64,000 nucleotides of DNA, taken from positions 17,909,001 through 17,973,000 of the forward strand of contig NC_071633.1 of the NCBI RefSeq assembly GCF_014839835.1, written 5' to 3'. Below the pieces are notes generated by a model. That model worked only from the letters and a program-made list of their open reading frames with translations, had not been told where the DNA came from and did not search any database. How positions within the stretch are numbered: position 1 is the stretch's first letter; each line of letters opens with the position of its first letter. The DNA comes from Dryobates pubescens (taxonomy: Eukaryota > Chordata > Aves > Piciformes > Picidae). The translations under genes were made by a program, and so were the position numbers. Shown here piece after piece: positions 31,956 to 64,000 of this stretch.

Positions 31956-33080
31956 GACCTTGGACTGATCACTCAGAGCAGAAAATATTCCGTGGCTGCC
32001 ACCGTGAGGCAAGAGCCTGTACTTCTGCTGTCATTCACTCTGAACACAACCGGGACTGAGCAACCTCGTCTCATTCTGTCCTGAGCACAGCTCTTTGGAC
32101 CAGCCACTGAGTTGCTCAGAGAAAGAGATTTTAAGAAGAGTTCACATATTGATGAACATGGATAAGCCTCAATGCATGATGCATGCTCTAGTCCCCCATT
32201 GAACTGTGCCAGCATTCAAGCAGGCTGGATGGGAATGAACTGAATAGTAGCTTTGCAGAGCCCTGGTCTCAGAAGTGCTGTTGTATTGTGATGCTATCTA
32301 GAGACAGGGGTTTTCCATGTGGGAAAGCATCCTCCCACCCTATAGATAGTGGCAGATGAGCTCTCCCCACTTCCCTCCACCTGTAAATTAAATATTGACA
32401 ATCTGAAATGGTGATACACCAGCAGATTGTGATTTATTCTCTTCTCCTTAGGTCTATGGCATTCTGGAAGTTGCTCAGCCTGTTGATCCCTGCTAAAATA
32501 GGCAGTTGTTACTTTTCCCTCTACAATAATCCACTCAAACTAATCTGCAATAGTTCCAATTACCAGAAGCTTTTTCTGTATTGTCCCATTAGCTATAACC
32601 CAAGATAAATAAATACCATTTTACCAAAATTGGCAATTCCAACTTTGAAATTCCCAGCACACTACAGAGAGATACATCCTAGAACTTTATAGGTGCTAGT
32701 GACAGTATAGTATCAGCATAGTATCCATAAATATGAAATATCAGGACAAATGTTAATCTAATACACACAGGCAAATCCTTCAAAGAAAAATATATATTGG
32801 TTTGGGGCTGGAGTTTTGTTGGGTATTTTTTGCATTCTGGAGGAAACAAATTTAACAGCACTGCCATGCAAACAACAAAACATGACCCAAGCATCACCCT
32901 GTCTGAAGATGAACAAGTTGATACTCATTCACATGATTCAGTTTTATAGGGTGGCATTAGCTGGACACTGCTTAGAGCACTGCTGGCATATTGCTTAGGC
33001 TAGGGTGAATCTTACAGAAATACAAACCTGAAGGGAGTCAGCAGCTTCTTTTCCAGCCAGATGTAGATCCTTGTATACAT

Positions 33081-33232
33081 ATAGAATCATAGAATGGTTT
33101 GGGTTGGAAGGGACCTCCAGAGGTCATCTAGTCCAACCCCCCTGCAGTCAGTAGGGGCATCCTCCACTAGAGCAGGTTGCTAAGAGCCTTGTCCAGCCTC
33201 ACCTTGAAGATCTTCAGGGATGGGGCCTCATC
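33081..33232 (-). repeat. CR1 LINE 3' fragment
   Basis: Well-preserved antisense tail: 'atagaatcatagaatggttt', 'gggttggaagggacctcc' and 'tagtccaacccccctgcagt'. It looks comparatively young. Confidence 0.93.
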
Positions 33233-33624
33233 TGAGGTGTAATGGAAATGGCCTAAAAGAAGCATTTGAATACATAATGCTCTTGTTATTCACAGTACTG
33301 CCTTTTTACTTCAGATTTCCCCAGTTTTATTTTTCAAGTGCTGATATTTTTACTGGGCTTAAATAGGCATTTTTTCCCACTAATCAGCCAGGATTTATCA
33401 GTGAGAAGGGAGCATACTGTGCTGTGCAAGGTTACTGTGACAGAATCCAGATTATCTTGCAATATTTAAATGGCCTTGGCATTAGCAGCAAACTGTCAGT
33501 GCAATTTCCAGGGCTACAGAAGAAAAGGACACAAGTGTGGGGCCTCAGGGAAGTGGAGAAAAGAACTGTCCAATTACTCCAGCAAAGTCAAGGACAGCCT
33601 AGGGCAATGCAGGCCAGCAACTGA

Positions 33625-33920
33625 TGGGGTCCAACAGTCCTAAAAGTTCCACTCCCTCCAGCATCTTTGTGGCTCTGTGCTGGACTCTTTCAGGCAGTTC
33701 CCTGAGGTCCTTCTTGAACTGAGTGACCCAGAACTGGACACAATATTCCAGGGAAGAGTAGAGGTGCAGGAGAACCTCTCTTAGACCTAGTAACCACAGC
33801 CCTTCTAACCCACCCCAGGACACCCTTGGCCTTGGCCACAAGGGCACATTGCTGACTCATGGGCATCGTTCTGTCCACCAGGACCCTTAAACATGACTAC
33901 CCAGTTCCTTACAAGATGCA
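33625..33920 (-). repeat. CR1 LINE internal fragment
   Basis: Antisense ORF2/3' blocks such as 'gtgacccagaactggacaca' and 'acacccttggccttggccac'. Without the tail, it may belong to the same insertion as the piece ending at 33232 or be a separate one. Confidence 0.85.
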
Positions 33921-34107
33921 TGATGAATACTGTGATCCTCCTTTCTTGGTACTTTTTTCTCCTTTATGCATTCCTGAACCAGCTCCTGTAGTCACACTCT
34001 TTTAAGAGCTCCTTTTGGATCTGGTAACATGCAAGATAACTGTGATCAGAAAAGACAGAGCTGGATGGAAAAGGAGCAGTATTTTTAACTTCTTTTGGAA
34101 CCAAGCA

Positions 34108-34113
34108 TTTATT
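34108..34113 (-). terminator. DHCR7 poly(A) signal
   Basis: AATAAA on the gene strand, about 0.8 kb after the DHCR7 stop, giving a 3' UTR of ordinary length. It was chosen because it is the first clear signal with no CR1 between it and the stop. Confidence 0.5.
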
Positions 34114-34925
34114 TTTTAAAAGTTTACAAATAAGGTTTTACACAAACCATGGAGAACAAAGGTTTCTATCCACGCTGAAGAAACTGACATATTCTTCCCT
34201 AAGCAAGCTTGGTTTCAGTATCAAAATAATACCCAGTTGGTCAAGCACCATTTTCTGAGGTTCTGTCATCTAATGTAAGTTTGGAGCTACACCAATTAAT
34301 CTCAGCTTTTACAAATATTTGCACTAGACTATAAAAATCTTCCCACACCCCAGTTTAGGATCAGGTTCCATAGCTCAGTATTTCCACAGTTAACTTCTTG
34401 AAGAGCAACAAAGAATAAAACCTCCCTTGAGGAGTCACTGACTCTTGAGTTATGACTGTCACAAGCAACCACATCATACAACTTCTTCTATCAACAGATC
34501 TCACAGCTATTTTCTTCCTCTCCAAAATCATTGGAAAGTTGTTGCAAGACCCTGCTACTTTGAAGACTGAGGCCTCCCTCACAGCTTTTGGAGATTTCAG
34601 AGTTTCAAAACATACAACTTCACTTTGATTCCACACTAATTTTGAGAAAGGAAGAGGGGGGGAAAAATCCAGGTGAAAGAGTCTTCTACAAAGCCAGGAT
34701 ATTTCAGTGCCTCATTTAATTTGCTTTAAATCCAGTCTGCCTGCACATTCCTTCAGCGCAGCAAGGATTATTGTCCAGCCACCTTTTCTCCTTCAGAACT
34801 TGATGGGTATCCTTTACAAAGTGTTTAGCTTAACCTGTGGTTAAAATCACTTCACCTCCAAAAAAAAAAAAAACCCAGCAAAATGAAAAATGTCTTTTTT
34901 CTTGCCCCTGGATCCTGTTTTAGCC

Positions 34926-39928
<5,003 letters not shown>

Positions 39929-40689
39929 GATGTCCCCTATGGAAGAAAATATTCATTGTGTTACTCCAGCTGGCTCTCAGTAATTCTTATGGCTTTACAG
40001 AAGAGAAACACAAATAGAAGCTCCAAAACTCTATTATATAGCCTTCTGATTACAAGAAATTTGAGGGAGGAAGGTAAGAAGGAAAAAAATCCTCTTCAAT
40101 GTCTCATAGTCTGATATTTATCAAAACACTGATGTCGAAGTAATCCATTAAACTTCTTGCTAACTGGGACTTTCTATTAAGGTATGTTGTACAGTATGTG
40201 GCTCATTACTTACATCTGAGATGCAAAGGTAAAGAAACCCGTTTTGCCACATTCTTATAAACCCCTGAAAATTAAGTCTTGTAATGAAGTGCCCTCCTTA
40301 ATTAGAGAAATTGCTATTGTTGTAATATTACCTGTACTGGACTGTGGCAAACTGTGTGCTTTCCCCCTTGCTCCATATATGTTCTCTTGTTTTCTTTAAT
40401 GCAGCTGGCAAGTTTATAATCCCATCTAAATCAGAGATCAGTGGGAACAGGGAACAACCTACCAGGCAAAACCTAATTCTCTCTCATGCATTACAGCTTT
40501 ATTTTGCTTTGCCCAAATACTTATTTTATTCAAGGCCATCATCCCGTAACCTGAACATTTAGCATGCAGTGCTGTAATTTGCTGTGCAGGGAGGAAATTT
40601 GCTAATAGTTGTTAGTTTTGTACCTTTTCAAGTTTTGATGTTTTAAATCAGAAGCTGGCAGTCATTTCCACTGAAACACAAATGATGAT

Positions 40690-41160
40690 ATAACACACTG
40701 GCAGGGCCCTGAAGACACTACCAGGCCTTACTGTCACTGCCTAGACTGGCCCAGGGCTTCCCCAGACCTTGCCTATGGGGCAGGAGACCTGTTTCAGCCT
40801 ATCCCAAGTCTCTCAAGCCCTGTCCCAGTGGTGCTCCAGCTGCACCAGAGCTCTGCTCTACCTTACCGTGGGTCCTGCTGACATCCCAGCCCAGCCTCAA
40901 CCCCATGGTCCTGGCCCTGGCCATTCTGTGTCTAACTCTGGTTCTCCTCATTGGGCCTGACCCTGACCCCCAAGCTTGGGCTGGGGGTCACTGCCCAGCT
41001 TTGGCCTGGCACTATCATCACACCACAGTCCAGCCTGGCAGTCAGGGAACCTGACCCTGACCTACAGACTGACTTCCCAGCTTGACCTGCCTCATCTCCA
41101 TGAACCTGCCTGATTATCTGGACTCTTGGTTGAACCTGGCCATAACCTCTGCATCTCACC
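40690..41160. repeat. Degenerate CCTGACC/CAGCCTGG-rich repeat in DHCR7 5' intron
   Basis: Roughly 0.45 kb of GC-rich sequence in which CCTGACC, CCAGCCT, CCTGGCC and GACTTCCCAGC words recur without a fixed period. It resembles an eroded tandem repeat. It lies in the DHCR7 5' noncoding intron, just downstream of the CpG island on the gene strand. I do not recognise a named family. Confidence 0.45.
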
Positions 41161-41289
41161 TGCTCACCTCATGGAGGTACTGTAGGACAGGCAAGCGAGC
41201 TCCTGCCCTTAGCTACGCTATACCCCACCTCGAGGGTTTGTCCCTACAGAAGTAAGGCAGAGTCCTGACTGAATACACATTTTTAAAGC

Positions 41290-42080
41290 AAATCCCTGGC
41301 TAGCGTGCAACGGCCCCCAGAATCCCGCGTTCTGCCCGGGAGCAGAAGGGAGCAGCGGTCTGCTCAGGAGGGGTCCAGCAGCTCATGTGGGCAGGGAAGG
41401 CAGCACCTTCCCGCATGGCAGGCCCCTCATGCTACACACGCGTACCTTGGAGGGCATTAATGGGGCGGGGGAGGCGCAGATAAAACCCAAGCACCAGAGC
41501 CAGGGGGCACCGATCCAGCCGCTGGCTCGCCGGTAGCTCCCCTCCGGCCCTGCTTCCCTCCTCCGCCACCGCGCTCCTCGCCAACTCCCAATATGGCTCT
41601 CAGCGAGGCACGTACCCTCGAGCTCTCCCGCGCACGGCCGCACCCGACGGCCGCTGCCCACCCGGAGACAGCGCAGCGGAGAACTCACCCACGGCCGCTG
41701 ACTGGTACCGCCCGCCCGCTGCCGCTCGGACCACGGCGGCGCTTAGCCGGTCCCAGTGACACTCCCGCTCTCCTCACCGCGACACCTCACCGCCCCGCCC
41801 CGCCGCGCCATTCCGGCCAATCCGCGCCCCGCTCCGCGCCACCCCATTGGTGGAGCGCCCTCAACCCATGGGCTGAGGAGACGGCGTGGGACCGCTTCTC
41901 GCTGCGTCCCGCCTCCGCGCGGCAGCCGCGGCGCCGCTAGTGAGGGCGCGGCAGGTGCGACCTGGCGCGGAGTCGTTCCCACCGCAAGGGCAAGGTGCGG
42001 TAGCGGCTGTTCCTGTGAGAAGGTCCAGAGGAGCAGCGCGCCGCGGCCCGTGCTGGTCTCGGCTGGCGTGGTTCAGTCAC
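41290..42080 (-). promoter_or_regulatory. CpG-island promoter of DHCR7 with NF-Y and GC boxes
   Basis: A CpG-dense block with two CCAAT boxes of opposite orientation (CCAAT 41817-41821; ATTGG 41846-41850) and a GC-box run CGCCCCGCCCCGCC at 41791-41804. A CCACCCCAT word next to the second CCAAT box resembles an SREBP half-site. NF-Y, Sp1 and SREBP sites together are the known arrangement of sterol-regulated promoters. That this promoter works the same way is inference. Confidence 0.7.
41689..41760 (-). other. Probable DHCR7 5' noncoding exon
   Basis: A strong donor (GTGAGT on the gene strand, + positions 83-88 of the 41.6 kb block, i.e. 41683-41688) sits inside the CpG island just downstream of the CCAAT/GC-box cluster. 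Its partner acceptor would be the one in front of the first coding exon. The 5' limit is not defined by sequence. Confidence 0.4.
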
Positions 42081-42227
42081 CGCGTGGGAAAGACCGCTAC
42101 AAGAACGAATATTTGGAAAGAAAGAGAACAGACGAACAAGGATGCTGATTAGTACAGAATAAAGTTCGAATTCCATCTGCGGGGAGGCTGACGGCAGCGA
42201 AAAATGAGGGCCATGATGCAGACTTTA

Positions 42228-42685
42228 GACACAGAGTCACAGCATCACAAACTGATAGGGAGCGGGAGATATCTCTGTAATGATCTGGTCCAGCCTCCCT
42301 GCTAGAGCAGGATCGCCCAGAGCAAATCACCCAGGAACGTGTCCAGGCGGCTATGGAATGCCACCAGAGACTCCACAACCTCTCTGAGCAGTCTGTTCCA
42401 GTGCTCTGCTACCCTCAAAGAGAGGAACTTTTCTCGTATGTTTACGTGGAACCTCCTGTGTTCCAGTTTGTGCCCATTGCCTCTTGTCCTGCCACTGGAC
42501 ACCACCGAAAAGGGTCTGTCTCCATCCTCCTCACACTGGCCCTTTAGATATTTATACGCTTCAATAAAATCCCCCCCCGCCCCAGCCTCCTCCAGGCTAA
42601 GCTACCCCAGGTCTCTCAGCCTTTCCTCGTAGATATTCCAGTCCCTTCGTCTCATCACCTTGGTGGCTTTCCTTGTCCTTGAACC
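42228..42685 (-). repeat. CR1 LINE fragment between DHCR7 and NADSYN1 promoters
   Basis: About 0.45 kb of antisense CR1 of a subfamily different from most others here: 'ctggtccagcctccctgcta', 'ctccacaacctctctgagca', 'cttgtcctgccactggacac'. It contains a C-run (ccccccccgcccc) and separates the two CpG islands of the head-to-head pair. Confidence 0.9.
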
Positions 42686-43149
42686 GGGGAACGAGGACCC
42701 TGTAAAGCCCTGTGCTGCCTTGCGGGTTGCACCCTGAGAGCTCCCTTGATGATGCTTAAAGGCGAACACGGCCCCTGCTCCGGGTACCTTCAGTCCTCAC
42801 ACTCTGAACTTGTTTTGAAGGACGAATTTTAGAAGTTGCAGGGGAAAAAACAAATAGAAGGGGGCTCAGACCGCATCGCCGCTGCTCTGGGCTCCGGGGA
42901 TACGAAACCGCAGAAACCGTGCCTGGGGCTGCAGCAGAATACACCGCAGGGAAAGCCACACTGCGGCTACGCAGCAGCGCTCAGCGCAGCCGGCGCTTCC
43001 TGTTCTGACGGGGCGGGAGCTGCTGCCGGCCCCACCGAGCAGACACCCACACCCCGCCCCCGGCAGGCACTGGCGGGTGCCGGGAGGAGCGGCTCTGTGC
43101 CGCCCCGGTACCGCCCCGGAAGAGGCAGCGGAGGCGGTGTTTGAGCACC

Positions 43150-59994
<16,845 letters not shown>

Positions 59995-60417
59995 TTTGCT
60001 GAATTAAGTCTGGTGGTCTGCTAAGCAGAATGTTCAAAACTGGAGCATTCTGTGGTGAGGAACAGAGAGGAACCAAACAGCTGTTGAGATGAGCATTGTA
60101 AATGGCATTGTAATCAGGTCTCTCTTTTTGTTTTAATTGACTCCCTGTTTTGTTCCAAATACACTGAAGCCGTCGTTTGGCTAAGGAATAATTTATGAAG
60201 GATTTTCTTCAACTACTTGAGTTAATTGCCTTTAATTAAAACCACTTGGATAAGCCCATCAATCATAAATACAGGGTAGTCTTGTGAAAGTGACAACACA
60301 CACAAATAGTAAGTTTGGTTCTAATAATTTGGACCTGATTTTTGAGCAACATTCAGTATAAAATGGTGACAGGTCTGGCATGTGCTGTTGGGGGGACAAA
60401 ACCTCATTTCACCTTGC

Positions 60418-60423
60418 AATAAA
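60418..60423 (+). terminator. NADSYN1 poly(A) signal
   Basis: AATAAA 0.42 kb after the NADSYN1 stop and 0.84 kb before the TPCN2 start, followed by T-rich sequence. Confidence 0.65.
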
Positions 60424-60939
60424 CTTGTAATTTTATAATGCTAATTGGCTCAGTTCTTACTTGACACATTTTTTATGTATCCACATGATGTGTAAGACTC
60501 TGCTACATATTTGAAAGCTTCTTCTGTATTTTGTTTTCTTCTTGAAGTTATTCTCTGTCCTGACGATCACAGAATAGGAAAGAAGAAAGCATTTGCTTCT
60601 GTTCAAATACAAAAGACAGCAGAAATAAATCAATGTTTACAGGTGCTTCCTGTTACTGTGGTTACCCTGTTTCAGACACCTACCAAAAGGACACTCCTGG
60701 TTCCAGCATGTGTGCAAGTTGCATTTTACTTCTTAGCTGCTACTGCTGAGTACAGATTGCACCACCACCACCTCTCCCCACACTTTCCTTTTACCTAGCT
60801 GAAATTTTCACTGTACTGGTTTCTGGCTGATGCCTCCAGTTCAGCTGTTTTCAACAGTGGACTTGAGAGTGGAAAATAACGTGCGGCTGGTGCCACGTTT
60901 TACAGCTATGTTAAAGGTGACCGCGACCGAACCCAGTGT

Positions 60940-61650
60940 TGGAGGTGCGGCCTCAGCAGTGCCGAACACTGGGGCCGATCGCAGCCCCTGCCCCACGAGC
61001 TCTGGCACAAGTCTGCCGGGGCACAGCTCATTGCCCGCAGCGGGCTCCAGGCCGGGGAGCGGCGGCGGAAGGAGCGCCGGACCCGGGGCAGCAGCGGCGG
61101 GAGGAGCTCCGCTCCCGTTCGCTCCCGCCCTCCCCCGCAGCCGGTCACGTGCAGCGGGCGGTGTCGCTCCGGGCGGGCGCAGCTCTCCCGCCCCGCCTCC
61201 GCTCCCGTCCCGTCCCAGCCCGGCGGCAGCGCGCAGGGAGCGCGGTGTGCGGTGCCGATGGAGGTGGGAGCCGGCGCTGAGGCGGAGCCGCTGCTGCCCC
61301 CGCGGAGCTGGCGAGCGGGCCGGAGGCTCTGGCGGGCCGGTGCCCGTTCCGTCGCTGAGGACGGTGAGCGCTGTAGGGCGGCAGTGGCGGCGTCCTCTGG
61401 GCCCGGCGCCGCGGGCTTAGCGGGAGGCGCAGAGGGAGCCGCTGCAAGAGGCTTGCCCTCTCCCGGGAGCAGGGAGGTGGGAGCTGGGCACCGGAGGAGG
61501 AAATCCTCCGGCTTACCGAGGGGCCGACTCGGCGGGCTCTGCCGGGCGTCCCGCCGGCGTTTCGGCGGCGGCTGCTCCCAGCAGCTCCCCCGGGGCGGCT
61601 CCGAGGGACCGGCTGCGGCCACCCTGGCTGACTGAACATGCCGAGCCGCT
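60940..61650 (+). promoter_or_regulatory. CpG-island promoter of TPCN2
   Basis: A very GC-rich, CpG-dense block around the first TPCN2 coding exon. It contains a CACGTG E-box in the context GGTCACGTGCAG at 61143-61154 and several CCCGCCC-type GC boxes. No TATA box is seen. Confidence 0.8.
61144..61151 (+). promoter_or_regulatory. CLEAR-like E-box (GTCACGTG) upstream of TPCN2
   Basis: GTCACGTG matches eight of the ten bases of the TFEB/TFE3/MITF CLEAR consensus GTCACGTGAC. It is 107 bp before the start codon, inside the CpG island. CLEAR sites cluster near the starts of lysosomal genes, and TPCN2 encodes a lysosomal channel. Confidence 0.55.
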
Positions 61651-63587
61651 ATCAGTGACCTCGGGCGCAAAGGCTGGAGCTGCGGCAGCCTGGGACTTGA
61701 TTGTTTTAATTAATTAATTAATTTTAAAGATGCTGACCAATTATTTCTCTAAGCCAGTGAAAACTAGAGGTCTGACTTCTCAGTTCCTCCAGGAAAGGCT
61801 CCTTTGCAGACCTCAGGTTCTCTGTTTTCAGAGTCTCGCATCACTTAATTACCTGGGTTTTTTTCCGCTGTCAAAAGTGCATCGAGGTCTGGGAGAGACT
61901 CTGCAGCCCCAAACGAAACAGTTCTTAAATCATCGCTAGTGACTAAGTGTCACTTGATGTGACTAAGAGTTGCAGGATAAATTGGATGTCTTCAGTAGCA
62001 TGCATGGAGAATTTGTGTTTGTTTCTTTAAACGTTTCGTGGTAATTTCCTTGGCTTAGTTTCATATTAAGAACAGTTGCTTAGGTTCTGCCCTTCAAAAA
62101 CCGCTGGGATCAGCCCTAGACTTGCTGTGTGCTCCAAGGACCCAAAGCTGCCCTTGCTATCTCATTAACTAATGCTGTTCTTTTAAACAACGATATTTTT
62201 ATCTAACTGGCTTGTCATGTCTTGCAAAAGATAAGATCTTTGTTGCATGACTCTAGCTTGTCTGCTGTTTATGCTCAGCCTTTCTTGCACGGTGCCTCCT
62301 ACCAGAATCAGTACAGAACTGTGTGGTTGCTTCTGCTCGGGTAAACGGTGACATTTAAAAACTGTTTGCGGTCTTTGTAGAAAGTTGATGCTGCTGAATC
62401 ATGCGGCACATAAAAAGGTCTGGGACTCGGATCAGTGCTGTTTCTGGCGTTGCTTTGGTGTCTGGAGAAGGCTGTGCCAGCACTGGGACTGTCTCTGTCT
62501 CGTTGTATCCTGTGCTGTGGTTGCTGTCTCTTGGGAGGAGACGGTATGAAGTGCTCCTTCAACCACTTACCCTCTGTGGGAAAGTTACTCTAGCAATGTA
62601 TTTTTTCTGTCTCTAGCCCCTTTGACTTTCCCTCCCTTTCCCCCCCCCCCCCCCCCCCTTTCCCCTTATTTATTTATTTAATTCCTTATTTTAGCCCTAA
62701 CTGCCTTTGCTTCTTGTTAGCTTAATTGCCTGGTCAGTTATTCAAAGGTCCTAAGTGTCCAGGTGAATGATTTGCCTTGATGATCTTACAGGTCTTTTTC
62801 CAGCCTAAATGATTCTATGATTCTTGAAATCTTTTTATTCCTTATGTTTGTATCTTTATGTGGATTTCTCAGGAATGGGGTTTGAAATGTTGCACAGTAA
62901 CCAACTGGGTGCTATTTCATTTCCTCTTGTGCACTTTCACCCCTTTCTGTGTCTTGCACTCTGATCTGTTTAATATGGCAATAATAACTCTCAGGGTGAA
63001 TTAATGAAAAAACTTAGGTTTGGCCTTCTCTGACTGGAGATTTCTGTTGGGTTTGGAGAGAATGAGATCAGCCTAAATCTCAGCACTTTAATAAAAGAGC
63101 AGTAAAAATGTCTGTCTGATTTTCTTTCCCAGCATCACTTGACTGTACACTTTCCCAAAGAATAATTTGATTGAGTCTCCTTTACAATGTGTGTTAATTA
63201 GGACTTGTCTCAGTATGAATACCCTGGTCTTGTGATAACTATTGAACTACTATGGTAGTCTAGCTACTTAAGCTAAATGTAAGAGACAACCTCTTCAGAA
63301 AATACAGCAAGATGCATGATGTGTTTGAGATGAAGGTTATCTATGGTGCTTAGTGCACAGTGCTGCTGATGGAGCAAATGTGGCAGGGGTTGTCTGTCTA
63401 TTTTTGTGTGTGTACCTTTGTCATGAGGACCACAGCTGTGGAGCTTCCTTTAACTAATAAGCAAGCTGTAGGGCTTTATCCAAAATACAGCAAGTAATTC
63501 TTATTTCTTTTGAACTTCCTAGGTAATGGAACCGATAATGACCTTTATATAAACCAAGCCATAGTATTTATTGAAGATGCAATACAG
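61258..63587 (+). CDS. TPCN2: Two-pore channel 2, N-terminal part (runs off the window)
   Basis: TPC2 is a dimeric voltage-gated-superfamily cation channel of late endosomes and lysosomes, gated by PI(3,5)P2 and NAADP. Two coding exons are visible: 61258-61363 and 63523-63587; they join in phase (GAC G|GT AAT) to 57 residues. The first encodes MEVGAGAEAEPLLPPRSW, with the acidic-dileucine EPLL lysosome-sorting motif seen in human TPC2 (SEPLL). The second encodes DLYINQAIVFIEDAIQ, nearly the same as human DLCIDQAVVFIEDAIQ. The rest lies to the right of the window. Intron 1 is 2.2 kb and holds a 19-C run and a CR1 tail. The start is the first ATG of the CpG-island transcript with this motif. 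Confidence 0.93.
62640..62658. repeat. Run of 19 cytosines followed by (TTTA)n
   Basis: An uninterrupted C-run of 19 bases in TPCN2 intron 1, followed within 10 bp by a short TTTA microsatellite. Such runs are often miscounted in assemblies, so the length is uncertain. Confidence 0.9.
62771..62824 (+). repeat. CR1 LINE 3' tail in TPCN2 intron 1
   Basis: Sense CR1 end 'ttgccttgatgatcttacag', 'tttccagcctaaatgattct' and 'atgattctt'. Only about 55 bp of the element is present. Confidence 0.85.
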
Positions 63588-64000
63588 GTAAATATGACTT
63601 GTTTGTTAGTGACTCTGCTTCTTCCCATGTCTGCTGGGCTTTGAAATGTTTGTGTGTCCAGGCAACCTCCGTATCAATCATTGTCTTGATTTACAGAGCA
63701 GAACTAGAATTCCAAATTCCTGTGGTGTGCAAGTTTCAGTCAGTTTCTGCTGAGGAGAAACATGTGTTTTCCACATAGTGACGCAGATAGTGTCTTCTCT
63801 TAAAGGTTGTTAGGAGATGGTGGTTTGTGGGATGGTTTTGTTGGTTTGGGGTTTTTTTGAGGGTGGCTGCCTTTGCTGCTAAGAGAAACTATCTGAGCAA
63901 ACCCTGCAATTTGCCTCTAAATCTGACTACTTGCCTGGCTTAAAAGCTGGTAGAGTTTAAGAGTAGCTTCAAGGGAGAAGCTGGAACTCTTTTGCTTGAG

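Larger units (their letters stand above)
29990..34100. other. Intergenic stretch between ZDHHC13 and DHCR7
   Basis: About 4 kb without a supportable exon. It contains three CR1 fragments and otherwise AT-rich unique sequence with short A-runs. Longer open frames here are antisense readings of CR1. Human places the two flanking genes on different arms of chromosome 11, so a rearrangement boundary falls in this interval. Confidence 0.7.

Noticed and set aside
31514-31972. 152-codon minus-strand frame
   Set aside because: It is an antisense reading of a CR1 3' fragment; the same peptides recur at other CR1 copies.
60830-61670. Overlapping 196- and 254-codon frames on both strands
   Set aside because: They are CpG-island artefacts around TPCN2 exon 1; the real coding segment is 61258-61363.

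Overview
The window is nuclear DNA from a bird. It holds five vertebrate genes with ordinary GT-AG introns, GC-rich CpG-island promoters, and about two dozen fragments of the avian LINE CR1, recognised by the tail around 'ggttggaagggacct' and by short (ATTCTATG) ends. I cannot fix the species. The many young-looking CR1 pieces would suit a CR1-rich non-passerine lineage, but that is a weak guess.

Layout from left to right. 1-4.6 kb holds no gene I can support; it contains a MIR-like SINE and a CR1 fragment. 4.6-12.4 kb (+): CSRP3, muscle LIM protein, 5 coding exons, 197 aa. 13.9-29.6 kb (-): ZDHHC13, an ankyrin-repeat DHHC-family protein, 17 coding exons, 618 aa. It converges on CSRP3, and the two poly(A) signals are about 0.5 kb apart. 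30-34 kb: gene-free, with CR1 pieces. 34.9-39.9 kb (-): DHCR7, 7-dehydrocholesterol reductase, 7 coding exons, 474 aa, with a CpG-island promoter near 41.7 kb. 43.15-60.0 kb (+): NADSYN1, glutamine-dependent NAD synthetase, 21 coding exons, 707 aa, head to head with DHCR7. 61.26 kb to the window end (+): the first two coding exons of TPCN2, an endolysosomal two-pore channel. In every gene I joined the exons by hand; reading phase closes at each junction and the lengths match the human proteins within a few residues.

The genes do not form one pathway; they are a syntenic block. Three act in lipid or membrane biology (ZDHHC13 on Golgi/ER membranes, DHCR7 in the last step of cholesterol synthesis, TPCN2 on lysosomes), one in NAD synthesis and one in striated muscle.

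The points most worth a second look are these. (1) The ZDHHC13 active site reads Asp-Gln-His-Ser where human has Asp-Gln-His-Cys, which predicts loss of acyltransferase chemistry in an otherwise intact gene. (2) One ZDHHC13 intron is a textbook minor-spliceosome AT-AC intron with ATATCCTTT donor and TTCCTTAAC branch site. (3) A perfect 28-bp inverted repeat sits inside that intron. (4) A CLEAR-like GTCACGTG box lies just upstream of TPCN2. (5) Two gene junctions, ZDHHC13/DHCR7 and NADSYN1/TPCN2, join segments that are apart in human.
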